Of a stretch of DNA of 64,000 nucleotides, positions 12,001 through 23,094 are shown in pieces. The stretch covers positions 62,001 through 126,000 of the forward strand of contig NC_031475.1 of the NCBI RefSeq assembly GCF_000006565.2, read 5' to 3'. Each line of letters starts with the position of its first letter. Within the stretch, counting starts at the first letter, position 1. The notes beneath the pieces are model-generated. The model was not told the origin of the DNA. It saw only the letters and a list, made by a program, of their open reading frames with translations, and did not search any database. The stretch is from Toxoplasma gondii ME49 (Eukaryota; Apicomplexa; Conoidasida; Eucoccidiorida; Sarcocystidae). Made by a program: the position numbers and the translations under genes.

Positions 12001-15000
12001 TGGTGGCGATAAGTGACTAGCCAGGAATCCACGTAGAATTCGTTGATTCGGGTTGCCGGCCGAAGAAATATAACCGAAGGACACCTAGAACATTGTGTTC
12101 TGATTTATACTGATTTCGGCATGATCGCCCCTGAAAACAGGAAAATGAAGCTTCTGGATCAGTTCGCCGACGCGTGGAATGAGAAGCTACAGAAAGCCCA
12201 ACAGCTAAAGCAAAGCGTCAGTGGCACTACGGATGGGGAACCTGGCAAGCAACGTACAGTGGAGGAGATGCGAGAGGAAGCAATCGTTTAGGAAGGGATC
12301 TGGAATTCCACAGCTGACCATTCGGTTTGAGTTTAATACACTCTTCACATATCCAGGAGAAAATGTTGTCCACTGTGTTCAGTCAGTCAAAGGTTCAGAG
12401 CCATGCATCAGAGCCACCGTTCAGAAGTGAAACATCCAAACGATCAAACATTCATTGTCTCACGAAAACCTTTTCTTGCCCCACCATATGTCACCACAGC
12501 TCACATTGTTCGTATTCGAGGGGCGCTCTGTTTCACTTCAATTAACAGCGGGAGCAGAGGCGGAAGAAAGGTCCCTCCTCAAACTCCGCGACTGGTATGC
12601 CGGCACCAAAAACTTGCACAGAGCCAGATCCATCCGAGTCGAACGAGGCGTGGGAGACTGGAAAATGTGAAGAAGGATCAGCGAAAACAAAAGACAAGCG
12701 ACGAGAAAATGCCATGAGGAAAACGTCACCCGGGAGCGAAGAAGCGACAGTTCTTCCTCCTCCAGAGTCGCTTCTCCAACGTGTTTGCCGCGACATGAGC
12801 CAAACAAGGAAATATGTCAAAATGTACATGGCATCCGCAGAAGCCATCGCTGAGAAAGACAAGGTAGGGTGCTTAGTTTTGGAGAGACATCAACACGCAT
12901 TCACACCAGTGACACGCTTTTCGGCTGTTCCTATTTCCATGCCATAAGCTCTGTTCATCGTTTCCATAAGCCATACCGCCGTATGCAGGCCGCCTGGTAA
13001 AGCAGCTGAGGTATGACGTGAGAATCGATCGAATAATGACATGAATGGAAACCGGTGCGGTTCTACCACCACTGCCAACATAGCATCAAAACGGGCCGCC
13101 TCTAAAACACAGATTCCGTCATGTTCATGTCCGGCGTGCACGTGTCTTGAAGTGATACCGTCTCTGACGGGTACCGTGCACTCATATGCACCTTGTTGTT
13201 ACACTTGCTTTTCATGGCCTTTCTCCATGAAGCTGCCAGACACTGTAAGGGAGCAGTACTTCGATCAATACCATTTTCTGACCGGCAGAGTATGACACGT
13301 GTTACCTCTCAAACTAAGTACTAGCAGGCTGCTCTATTTTGCTAATGTGTGCCGTTGCGTCCGTTTTCAGCTGATTGAAACCTTGAAATCCGATATCTCG
13401 TTCACGAGGATGCAGGAGATGAAGGCTGAACTTGATGTTAGTTAATAAACTATATCCCTGTCACGCCACCTGGAAGATAGGCGAGTTCACCGTAGTTCTA
13501 AGGCAGTGGGAATTCGTGTTAGATACCTTGTGATCGAAAAGGAAGCTGCATTGAAAACGTGCACCCCTAGCCTCGGTCGTTAAGTGTATGTGGACTATCT
13601 TTACATTTCCAGCTCACCTGGTACCGCCAAAATAAACTTGTGCCGGTATAAGGTTGTGCCGCCTCTACAAAAACTCTTCCGATACAGCCGGCGTAAGCAC
13701 AGCTGTACTTAGTGCCGCCTCGCCTGCCTCCGTCGACGTATGCCGACGGGAGGCTCCGTTACGTTTCCCAAACGAGCGAACCTATCTTTACTACAGAGAT
13801 ACATGGGTGCACTATTCCATTTATCCGTTTGGATTTATATGCACCCTGAAAGTGATGAATCCCTGTGCTGGCTCTTACAATATGCAGAGGTGACTTGCCG
13901 ATGCACTCTGCTTTTCCAAAGTGAGTTCGCCTGGTGCGACAGTGCATGGTTGAGTGAATTCCCTCTACACCGTGTCATGTGTGGCTAACTGACAGGCGTA
14001 TGCGGACGAGTGCAGTCGTCTCTCAATGGAGGTGAAACGTCTTTCTAACCATCAGCCTCAACCGAGGGTCCACGAGTTGGAGGAACAAGTGAAGAATCTG
14101 AAGGCAAGTGCATGACGAAATACAGAGTGGTCCATTCGATACATGGGCGTGCACTTTGCCTGGAGCGCACAAGAGGCAAAACCACTGACACATGAGTGTT
14201 TGGCTTGGAATCGAGCAAAAAAGAAGGACGTTTTCTCGGCGCTTGTACAGTTACACGCTCAGATGAAGGGACCACAAGCAGCTTCTTCAGTGATCGTTTG
14301 TGTTCCAGCAAAACGCAAAAACATGAAGTTCTCTTTGTTGCTATATTTTAGTGACCATTTATTGTGAACTCTCATGACATCTACGCGAATTCTGTCGAGA
14401 ACATCCCCTGCAGAGTGTTGCCTACTTCTTGGACAAGAAAGTAAAAGCAGCCCAGAAGCAGGAACGACAGTCGATGCAAAGCTTCATGTCAAGACCACAA
14501 TCGGTCAATGAAGGTGTCGCTGGTCGCGCGCGCGAAACTGACAAAGAATTCCCAGTTGAGAAGGAACGACATAGTGCTCCGTTACAGATCGATGTTGAAA
14601 CAGAGAACAGCGAGGTAACCAGAGTGTGGGAATCGTGTTCCAAGCGATGCAGGGTCCGCATCTGATTCGCGTTCGTCGTCACGGTCGCCGTGAAAAGAGC
14701 AAAACCAAAGCATGTTATCCAAATCGAACATAGATGGCGACAAGTAGTTAAAGATGTGCAACCAGAAGAAAATGCAGGCAGTGGAGGTGCTCACTCATCA
14801 ATGCTAGATTGTAGTAAGCATACAGAACATGTAGTTTTGAGATAAGCAGGAGGCAACAAAACAAACGCTAACAGCCTCTCTTTCCGGTGTTGCTGGTCAC
14901 AAACCGAAAGGACTTACGTTACAGGCACCCTGGAAAACCAAGCAAAGTGACATTTGCTGATGCGCAGAGGTCTCATTCTGGGGAAGAACAAGCCAAAGAG

Positions 15001-15105
15001 ATATTGCCAACCATTCCAATTTGCAACGCAGTTCTAATACTGAGTTTCTTTCTTCTCTGCGTCCTTCAGGCACACGAACAGGCAGACGTCTGTGCTAGCA
15101 ACTAA
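9066..15105 (+). CDS. IQCE-like coiled-coil (ciliary) protein
   Basis: IQCE is a coiled-coil protein of cilia and basal bodies in animals and is found in many ciliated lineages. A ten-exon model is phase-consistent: 9066-9102 (ATG in a good context, MAETASTGG), 9976-10257, 10827-10897, 11609-11682, 12141-about 12285, 12549-12863, 13371-13436, 13996-14103, 14414-14614 and 15070-15105 (stop TAA), about 444 residues. The N-terminus is Ser/Arg/Gly-rich. Coiled coil starts with [19 protein letters not shown]. The block [20 protein letters not shown] continuing to [20 protein letters not shown] follows the IQCE pattern of KD-x2-I-x2-L-x2-D-x3-T, then EM-x6-Y-x2-E-x2-RL. The donor of exon 5 (GTTTAG) and the last exon are the weakest parts. 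No IQ calmodulin-binding motif is visible, so it could be another ciliary coiled-coil protein. Confidence 0.5.
14104..14413 (+). other. GC-AG intron of the IQCE-like gene
   Basis: The exon ending QVKNLK is followed by AAG|GCAAGT, a perfect match to the known GC-donor consensus. The acceptor is CCTGCAG before AGTGTTGCC. Both flanking exons are in phase 0 and the coiled coil continues across the junction. Confidence 0.6.
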
Positions 15106-17312
15106 CGCTTGATGCCAAACAGATAACGTTGGTTCAGAAGTACAAATTGAAATTGAGTGAACGGTGTCTCTGCTTTCCCTCAAAAAAGGAGTAACGAACA
15201 AACCGTTCACTGCCTCAGATTCGTTGAGCGCTGAATCGGCTGCTCAATGATGATGTGTTTTTCCCTTTGTTTCTCTGGCTCGCCTGTAACATGCCCCTCT
15301 CTCCGAAGCTAACAGCGCGGATCATTCATGTACAAATACACAAGGAATGACTTTCTGCACTTGCCTGAGCACAATGCTTCCCCCATACTATAGCTGAAGA
15401 AACCCCGGCACTGCAGAAACTGACCATCCATTGGCCACCAGACTCCAACTAGTGCGGCAACTATAGACAGAACTGGCAAACGAAGCAAAACTGCATGTAT
15501 TGAGGGTAACAACCAAGTACACAAAGGAGACAAGAATTCGAAGCTTCACAGTATACGGGGAAGAAGCCGCGGCGATACCAACTGCGAAGGGCGATTATTC
15601 GTTCTTCCCGACGTGGCCACCCGCCTAAGTCCCGACGCCGGAGAGAAAGTGGTCGACTAGTTACACCAAGCTATGGAAAACCGGATACCGAAAAGAATTA
15701 TGCTCGACATCTTCATAAATAAGGAGGGAGACAGAGAAGGGTAGAAAACACCGACAGAAGAGGGGACACATGGATAAATGAGACATAGAACAGTGATATG
15801 GAGTGAAACACGTAATACGGAGGGCAGAGCAACGAGACACGGCTCTGACAGAAAGCGACCATGTGGAAGAAGGGGAAGAGCGGGGCAGACACAAATGTTC
15901 TGAAACTGTATGCTTTCGAACATCATTCATTGATTCCGTCTTCGATGACGTGGTACGAAAGAAACTCAGTCCAAATAGAAGCCAACACGATCTCTGCTTC
16001 AGTTTGTGGTAGTTCCGTGTATGCTTTTTCTTTTACTTCGTGTTCAGGAGAGAACCGTACTGTCTAGGAGGGTGCAAACGTTCCGACACACTACTTTTTC
16101 GTCTTGTGGTCCCAGTAGCTGTTGTGACCTTTCTCTGAAGACCAGTTCGCTACAATATGTGGATGGAGGTAATCGAAGACAGCAGAAAATCCTCCTACTG
16201 AAATTATGATCATTTATGTTTCGCATTACGTACATATTATGCGTTGGAAGCAGTTAACAAAAAAAGCCATTACATAACCTTCCAGCCCAGGCATTATCTG
16301 ACGTCGGGAAAGGTGCATGTGGCTCCACCGGAGAGTGAGACATGTGATTGAATTTGCCATCTAAGGTTGGCCTGCACTTCAGTCGTTTTTAAAGTAAACT
16401 CTGGATATGTACCCCTGGTACTCTCTTCTCACTGTGTTCAACACGAACTTCTACGTAGACGGTGGCTGCAAACAACAAAGTCTGTACAGCACGCGTGCGT
16501 CTTCACGCGACGCTTCTGTTACCTCCTCAAATTCCGAGAAAACAAATGTTAATGAAAGAGCAGAGATATGTCTGAGAAACAGAAACCTCGTTGTACAAGG
16601 CACTGAATAGACACTTTCCCTTCTGCCTTCGACTTGATTCCCTCCCTCAAAGTCTCGCTTTGTGACCCCAGAAGAAATAATGCGAGCGTGTCTTTCTTTT
16701 TCTGCACATGAGGCAGCTGTGCGCACTTAGAACAGAAAACTCGACGAGGGCAAAATGGCGCCAAGGAGAGTTTCGCTTCGAAAAAGCTGACATGTTATCC
16801 CGCAATTGACCGGCCAGGCGCTTCCAAAAAGAAGCTGGGCGCTCTGAAAAAACTGAGGACATTCCCACAAACCACTTTGCGGACCACCTCTCGTCACTGT
16901 ACACAGACTCAAGTCCGTTTTTTTGCTGCGCAGAAGCGATCCAAATCTACAATAGCTTTTGGAAGCAGCACTTCCGCGCGATCCATTCGTGGCGCTGCTC
17001 AGGGTCCCCGCAGTGAAAATGCCGATTGAGAGTTTGTGGAGCATCTGACAACAGATACTGCAAGTCACCTTGCAAAACCACACACTTTTGACGCCATAAG
17101 TGTGTCCACGCGCCACGGATCTTGATTGACAGCTCCAGCTAGCACAAAAACGCAGATACCCACACAGGGGAACGCCATCCGTGGACCACAGCGCTTCTAT
17201 GGGCAGCTGTGGCCACGGTTTCTCTGAGCCACGATCTGCTCACGAAGCCACAGACACGGGTTTTTCGTTCGACACTCTCGCTAGTTTCTCCGAAGAGCGC
17301 CTGCCTGCCTTT
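15106..17312. other. Convergent intergenic region
   Basis: This 2.2-kb stretch lies between the 3' ends of the IQCE-like gene (+) and the low-complexity gene (-). I found no open frame with family similarity or plausible splice partners, and no RNA gene. It should contain the two 3' untranslated regions and polyadenylation sites. Confidence 0.5.
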
Positions 17313-20300
17313 TCACGCTTCAACACCAGCCCAAGATGCAACATTTTCTTTTCCTGTGGAAGGCATCTCGCGCGGCCCGGCAGCCCGTCCCCCGGTCGGA
17401 GTTCTGCCTTTCTCCCTTGCCCCTTTCGGGGAGACAGACGCGTTTGCAGCCTTCTTCTCCCTGGTGTCTGCTCGAACCCCCTTCTTCCACTCTTTCTTCC
17501 CGCCTCCACCGACCTTCCGCTTCGGCTCCGCGGCCTCGCCGCTCCGCCGCCCGTCCCGCTGGCCCTCGCCGTCTCCCTCCTCCGGGTCGACATGCTTCGC
17601 AGACACCCCACCTTCTCTGTCCCTACGGTCGCCACCAGCTATTCCTGCCGTGTCCTCTTCACCGGTGTCTCTGGCGTCTCCCTCGGAGAGCCTTCGGGCG
17701 CGCCGCACAAGGGGCGAAGACTGCGGGATAGCGCTACCTGCCGCACCCGAAGCGGCGGAGCCCATGAGCGAGCCGGCGATCGTCCCACAGGCCCGGGCGT
17801 TCGCTCGGTGGAAGCTGACACCCCAGGAGGCCGCGAGAAGCATGTTGTCGCTGGATAGGGGATTTCGGGGCCCCGCAGCAGACGCAGTTTGAGAACTCAA
17901 CGCAGCAGACGTGTTTGAGGCACCTTGCATCGCAGTGCCAGTGAGAAGGAATCCCGACCGCGAGAGCGACGGCAAGAGCGGGAAGTGGCGCGGACAAGGC
18001 GTAGTCAGGCCTGCGGCTCCGAGGCTGGTGACAGATCCGGACCCAGCCGCAGCGCCTGCCTCCTGTGGAGTGAAGGCCGAGGCAACCCCGGCCACTCGCC
18101 GAGGAGGGCGGAAGACGCAACCGCCGGAACTCGCTCGGGTCGAGGGGGAGGCGTGCCTCTGCCTGCCTCGCTTGCGCAGGTTCCTGCTGGGGACCCGCTC
18201 CCCGTCGCTGTTTCCGTCGTCCTCGCGGTCGCCACGCCGAACGAGCACTGGGCGCGCGAAGACCACGGAGGAGGAGGCAGACGACGTCGACACCTGGCTG
18301 CTCGTGCTCGAGTCGAGCGAGTTGCTGGGTCCAAAGTATGAGCCCGAACCGGCGCCGAGGAGCGTCGGGCTCGGGCCGCTCCACAGCACGCTGGCGGAGC
18401 ACGGCGAGGATGGGAAGAGCGAGAAGGAGGCGGAGACGCGCCCGGCGTCGAAGAACGCGCTGTCACTCGCGCACGGTGAGGCGCCCCAGACGTCCGGCGG
18501 GCCAATGATGGCCGAGGGCGAGAAGGCGCCGCGCCAGCTGCTCGAGCTGAGTCTGCTCAAGCTGCTCCGCGCAGACGAACACGCGTGCTTCATCGCTTGC
18601 CGGCGCGGGTGAGGAAAAAGCGCCTTCTCTTCTTCTTCTTCGCGCGAGTAGGGCAGACACGGAGACCCCAAATCGTCAGAATCGTCAGCCTCTCCGGAAC
18701 CCTGGGCCGCCTCCTCGCCGGGTGCGGCCACGTTCGCGTCTCTCTCTTCCGCTTCCTCTCCACCCTCGCTCTTCGGTCCGACCGCGCCGAGCGCGTCGTC
18801 TTGCCTCTGTCGTTTTCGCCGCTTCCGCTCCGCCACTCCAGGCCGCGGCGAGCCTTTGAACGGAGATGCGGGCGGAGGCAGCTGGTGAAGCGAGGAGGCT
18901 GCAGCTGCCGCAGAGAGCAGGGCGCTCCCACTCAGCACGCTGCTTTCGCTCTCTCGCCTACTCAACGAAGTGTTTGCCTTTCTTTGGTAAACTGAAGGCG
19001 ATCGGTGCCTCCTGAGACTCTCCTTGCGGCTGGCTAAGGGCCTCGCGCCGCGACTTCCCGGAACAGACCCAGTTCCATCATTTGGTAGGGTCCGAGGAGA
19101 GTCGTAGGCGCCTGCTACTTGACTCCCTCGCTCAGGCCCCCGCGATCTCTCTCCTCTCCGGTAGGAAGTCTGCGGTGTGCACTGGGAGCAGACAGAGGGG
19201 ACGCTGCGCCCCTTCGAACGGCGCGAAGCATCACCGTTCAAGGCGCGAGGCGAAGGAAATCCGAGAGAAGGAGGCCCCGTCGGCGACGGCGCGTGCCCAG
19301 CCAGAGGCGAGTTGTACAGTGAGACCGGCGAGCCGGCGCAAGGCGAACAGAATGGCTCGTCTGAGGAGAAAAAGCAGGAAGAAGCGTTGGGACGAGAACA
19401 GGAAGAAGGCAAGAGCGAAGGCGTCTGACGAAAAGAGGAGAGCTGACAAGAGGAGGAAGACGAGCCTCGCATCCCGGGAAGGGTAAGACTCGCTGGCAGC
19501 GCAGAGGCGGCATCCGCGGTCTCTTGTTCCACGGGTTCCTCAGTCGTGCCTCTGCCGCCTTCTGTCTCAGCCGCGACTCCTTCACTAGCGCCTCTTCGGC
19601 CTCTCTTGCAGGCGAGAGGCAGGGCGTTTGCCGTCTGCGGCGACTCTTTAGCTTCTGCTTTTGAGTCGCCTTCGCCTTGACTCTCTCTCCCCTTCTCTGG
19701 GGGAGTCTCATGCAACCTCTTCTTCCTCCCTCCCCTTCTTGACATACTGCGCGTTCGGCGCTCACTCTGGAGTTCTTCCAGAGACTCAGGAGGCCCCAGA
19801 CCCTCAGTGTCTCCGTCGTGACCCTCTTCCTCGGTTTCTCCCCGTTTTCTGCGTCTCGTATTTCTCGCGCGACTGCTGCTGCCGTCTTCTCTCGCGAGCT
19901 CGCGATCCCTTGCGGCGTGTTGCTCCAATGGTCCGTCTCCGCGCCCCTCTCTACCTCCCCTCCCACCCATTCTCTCGCCTCCAGTCGAGCATGGCGAGGC
20001 AGAGAACGAGACAGCCTCGCTCTCCTTCCCTGTCACGCGAGGAACCGAAAGAAGAGAAGGGACATCCGAAGACGGCGAAGAGACTGGCGACCCGTCTTCC
20101 CCGTCATCCGCTTTCTCTCCCGCGGTATTCCCCCCTTCGTCTCCAGAACACCTTTTCCTCGACTCTTGCCCCTCGACGTTGTCGCCTTCCTTGTCTCCAT
20201 CTTCGCGCCCTTCCTCTTCTGTTCGGTCCTGCTGTTCTGCCCGCCCTCCTTCACCATGTTCACTCGCAAGTCCGCCTCTCCGGCACCGGCCTCTTCTGAG

Positions 20301-20870
20301 CGCCGACATCTCCACTCTGTCAGATCGCCTTGCGACTTTTCTTCTTCTCTGCAGGGCCCCGACAGCGGGGCACCTCGCCGGAGTCACTCGCGCTGCTGCA
20401 GGGTCCTCTGAGTCTTTGAGCGCGAGTTCTGAAAGCGGCTTTCGCTTTCTGATTGACAAAGTCTTCTCCTCTCCATGGTCTCCCTCCTTGCCTCTGTTCT
20501 CCGTCCCACTGAGCGATCGCTTCCGAGAAGAGGAAACAGACGAGGGCCCTGCAGAGCTCGGCTGCGGCGCCCGCCTGCTCGCCACCGCCTGTGGAGACAC
20601 CAGGGGGGGAGCTGCGGTGTCTTGGCTAGCCACGAGCGCGAGGCTCCTCGTCGGAAGAGGCAAATCTACAGAGTCGGGCGCCTCCGAGCGAGTCTGAGGA
20701 AGGCGCTCGCGGCGTCTCCTCTCGCGCTTCGGCTGAGGAACGGAGGAAGTCGCAGAAGACGCTGAGGGGCTGTCTACACAAGCCGGCTGGCGGAGGCGTC
20801 GCTGTCGAGAGCCGGGCTCAGCCACGCGATCAGGGGACGCCCCAGAAGGCCGGTCGCCTTCCATGGACAT
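17313..20870 (-). CDS. Hypothetical 1,185-residue low-complexity basic protein
   Basis: A single uninterrupted frame opens with ATG at 20870 (MSMEGDRPSG) and ends at 17313 (GKENVASWAGVEA). The frame stays open upstream to 21002, but there is no earlier in-frame ATG. No catalytic or structural domain is recognised. The sequence is dominated by Ser, Arg, Gly, Glu and Pro. It has several Lys/Arg clusters that could be nuclear localisation signals (KRERRRRERL, SIRKRKPLSE, PKRKVGGGGKK) and long acidic stretches (EEEGREDGDKEGDNVEG). A KEN tripeptide near the C-terminus resembles a degradation motif but may be chance. Coding status rests on a 1.2-kb-residue open frame and coccidian-style composition. 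The GC-rich codons also create long antisense frames, so orientation is inferred. Function unknown; a nuclear protein is a guess. Confidence 0.6.
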   Translation of the reverse strand: MSMEGDRPSGASPDRVAEPGSRQRRLRQPACVDSPSASSATSSVPQPKRERRRRERLPQTRSEAPDSVDLPLPTRSLALVASQDTAAPPLVSPQAVASRRAPQPSSAGPSSVSSSRKRSLSGTENRGKEGDHGEEKTLSIRKRKPLSELALKDSEDPAAARVTPARCPAVGALQRRRKVARRSDRVEMSALRRGRCRRGGLASEHGEGGRAEQQDRTEEEGREDGDKEGDNVEGQESRKRCSGDEGGNTAGEKADDGEDGSPVSSPSSDVPSLLSVPRVTGKESEAVSFSASPCSTGGERMGGRGGREGRGDGPLEQHAARDRELAREDGSSSRARNTRRRKRGETEEEGHDGDTEGLGPPESLEELQSERRTRSMSRRGGRKKRLHETPPEKGRESQGEGDSKAEAKESPQTANALPLACKRGRRGASEGVAAETEGGRGTTEEPVEQETADAASALPASLTLPGMRGSSSSSCQLSSFRQTPSLLPSSCSRPNASSCFFSSDEPFCSPCAGSPVSLYNSPLAGHAPSPTGPPSLGFPSPRALNGDASRRSKGRSVPSVCSQCTPQTSYRRGERSRGPERGSQVAGAYDSPRTLPNDGTGSVPGSRGARPLASRKESLRRHRSPSVYQRKANTSLSRRESESSVLSGSALLSAAAAASSLHQLPPPASPFKGSPRPGVAERKRRKRQRQDDALGAVGPKSEGGEEAEERDANVAAPGEEAAQGSGEADDSDDLGSPCLPYSREEEEEKALFPHPRRQAMKHACSSARSSLSRLSSSSWRGAFSPSAIIGPPDVWGASPCASDSAFFDAGRVSASFSLFPSSPCSASVLWSGPSPTLLGAGSGSYFGPSNSLDSSTSSQVSTSSASSSVVFARPVLVRRGDREDDGNSDGERVPSRNLRKRGRQRHASPSTRASSGGCVFRPPRRVAGVASAFTPQEAGAAAGSGSVTSLGAAGLTTPCPRHFPLLPSLSRSGFLLTGTAMQGASNTSAALSSQTASAAGPRNPLSSDNMLLAASWGVSFHRANARACGTIAGSLMGSAASGAAGSAIPQSSPLVRRARRLSEGDARDTGEEDTAGIAGGDRRDREGGVSAKHVDPEEGDGEGQRDGRRSGEAAEPKRKVGGGGKKEWKKGVRADTREKKAANASVSPKGAREKGRTPTGGRAAGPREMPSTGKENVASWAGVEA

Positions 20871-23094
20871 GGGAAAGGCCAGAGGGGGTGAGAAAACGTT
20901 CCGTACTCTTTGCAGGTGAAAGAGATGTCGTTTCTGTCGAGGGCGAGACGAAGAAGTCGGGGAGAGGCGCTTGTGGACTGGGTGGGTTGAACACGGGCGC
21001 AAGGGAAATAGGGTTTAAAAAAGCGTCCCAGTGTAGGAGAGAAATGCGAAAGAGCGATTGACAGGCAAGTGGACAAGAAAACTGACGGGTGACAAGCGAC
21101 AGGAACGACAAGAAACGGAGAGAAACAACGGGAAGCGAGCTACAGCACACGCAGTGTGAGGTCAGGGGATGTGACCTCGATTTTCTACGGTGAAAGTTTC
21201 TGAATTGGGACGGATATCGTCCTCGGGCAACCTGCCGTGACAGCTACAGGAGAAAAGAGACACAACCGAGGGTAGCCGAGAAAGTGGAGCGAATACAGAG
21301 AAAAACTCCGCGCGAAAAATTTGTGGCAAAGGAGACACCGGAACGGTGCCTGTGGAGCCCAGAAAAATGTGTGCGATGGCATTACACCTGGAGTGAGGAG
21401 AAAAACAGAGATACCACGCAACAAAACGTGGAGCGTTTGGGCTAGCGACGAAAAAGAGGCTACGCTGAAGAAAAGGTTGTCCCTTGTTTTTCTCAAACGC
21501 GTCTCCGAGCAAAAGAAAAGGCGAGAGAAAGGAAGCACCGGAAAAAGGGTGATAGCAGGGTCGGTGGTGGAGGGGGGGGAGGGTGTAGTACACCGGTGGA
21601 GGAGCGGGTAAGAGCAGAGAAAAGTTCGGGAATCGACATTTTGGACATCTGTGGAGACAGCCGAATGATAATTCTCACTTTCTCTTCACACTATTTTCCA
21701 GTGTCTACAACCTTCGGCTTCTTTGTGTCCTTTGGTTTGCGTTTCCTCAGGAGGACGCTCCCGAAGTAGAACAGACGACGGCAATCTGGATAAAGGGTTT
21801 ATAACACTTTGCACCTCAATTTATTTGTGCCACAAGCCTCTTGCCACTAGATTTTTGTGTGCAGATCCTATTAGTATAAGTGTCTAAGGTTTTGCCAATC
21901 TTTCGCAGAAGAGGGAGGGCTGTGGGGCAGGGGCGGGAGGTAGTCAGAGGACTGCCACTGCAGGGCAACGGGCGATGCTCCATGTTAAGTATGCTACGTG
22001 TCTTGCTAGTTTTCTTTTGCTCATCCGAAAAAAACGATCGGGCACAAGGGACACTCATGAGGAAACGAATGAAACAGCAGACAGTTAGAAAATCGAGCTG
22101 CAGCTAGGTCCCAAACCACCGTTAAAGTAGGGAATTAAATATGACAGTTCAGAAGCAGCGTGGGACCTTCTTTCATTTTGTAACAGAGGCACCGTTCTGT
22201 GATTCTCCACTCTCGCGATCCCCCACGTACACACTCTACTGCGTTCTTACCCTAAAAATCTAAAACAGATTTGACCCAGCATGACAGCGCGAGAATAACG
22301 CCGTTTGCTCAAAGGTAGCGGCATTCGTTCTTAGTAGTGCCGCTGGACATCTCCCAGTACAGCGGTGCCGATCACCCTAGCATCTGAGTACTCGTTCTCT
22401 TTCGCTGCTGATACGAGTGGTAACAGTGATCAATAGATTACGCCTGGTAAACGACCGATGTGGAACCCGTCGGAAAACAGGGCTCCATCACCTAAACATT
22501 GCTTGAAAGAGTTCTAAGTGGCACTAAAGAACAAAAAGATCACATGGGGATGCATTTCTATCCACGGATACCTGCGCAGGTGAGGCGGAAGCACCTGGTT
22601 CTTTCCCTTAAACCGAGTGATGACCACAAATATGTCTTTGACCACATTCTCAGCAGTATATATATTTTATACTAGTGTACACGGGTGACAAGACCAAAGA
22701 AATGAGACCATTTTTGAGTGTGGATAAGCGCGAGAAAGAGGCCCAATCTTGTTTTTAGAAGTGACAATGACAAGTTACCTTTCTCTCGAGCTGCGGAGCC
22801 CGTAGCGCCTCCTGACGGATAGAGGTGAGTCACGCATGAGTCGTGTTCTGGTTTCGTTTGTAAACGGCAGAGACACAAGAAACAGATCCCTGAAACTCAG
22901 AGAGGCGCCTCGAAACGCGAACAACCCAAATAAACAAAGTACGCAGACGCCCCTCAAATCGGAGACGGGACCGAGAAGAGAAAAAAGAAATCTGCTACCT
23001 AAAGATTCGTTCTGGAACCCACGAGGAGCGAACACGTTGTTCGACCGGAAACAGACAATGAGAAAACCGGAGAAAAAACATTTCATGAACCCAT
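20871..23094. other. Tandem intergenic region
   Basis: This region lies upstream of the low-complexity gene (-) and downstream of the UROS gene (-). It should hold the promoter and 5' UTR of the former and the 3' UTR of the latter. No coding exon, repeat or RNA gene was recognised. A short TA tract occurs near 22660. Confidence 0.45.

Noticed and set aside
17181..20697. Plus-strand open frames opposite the 1,185-residue gene
   Set aside because: They are several overlapping Arg/Pro/Ser frames with no splice partners and look like shadows of GC-rich codons on the other strand.
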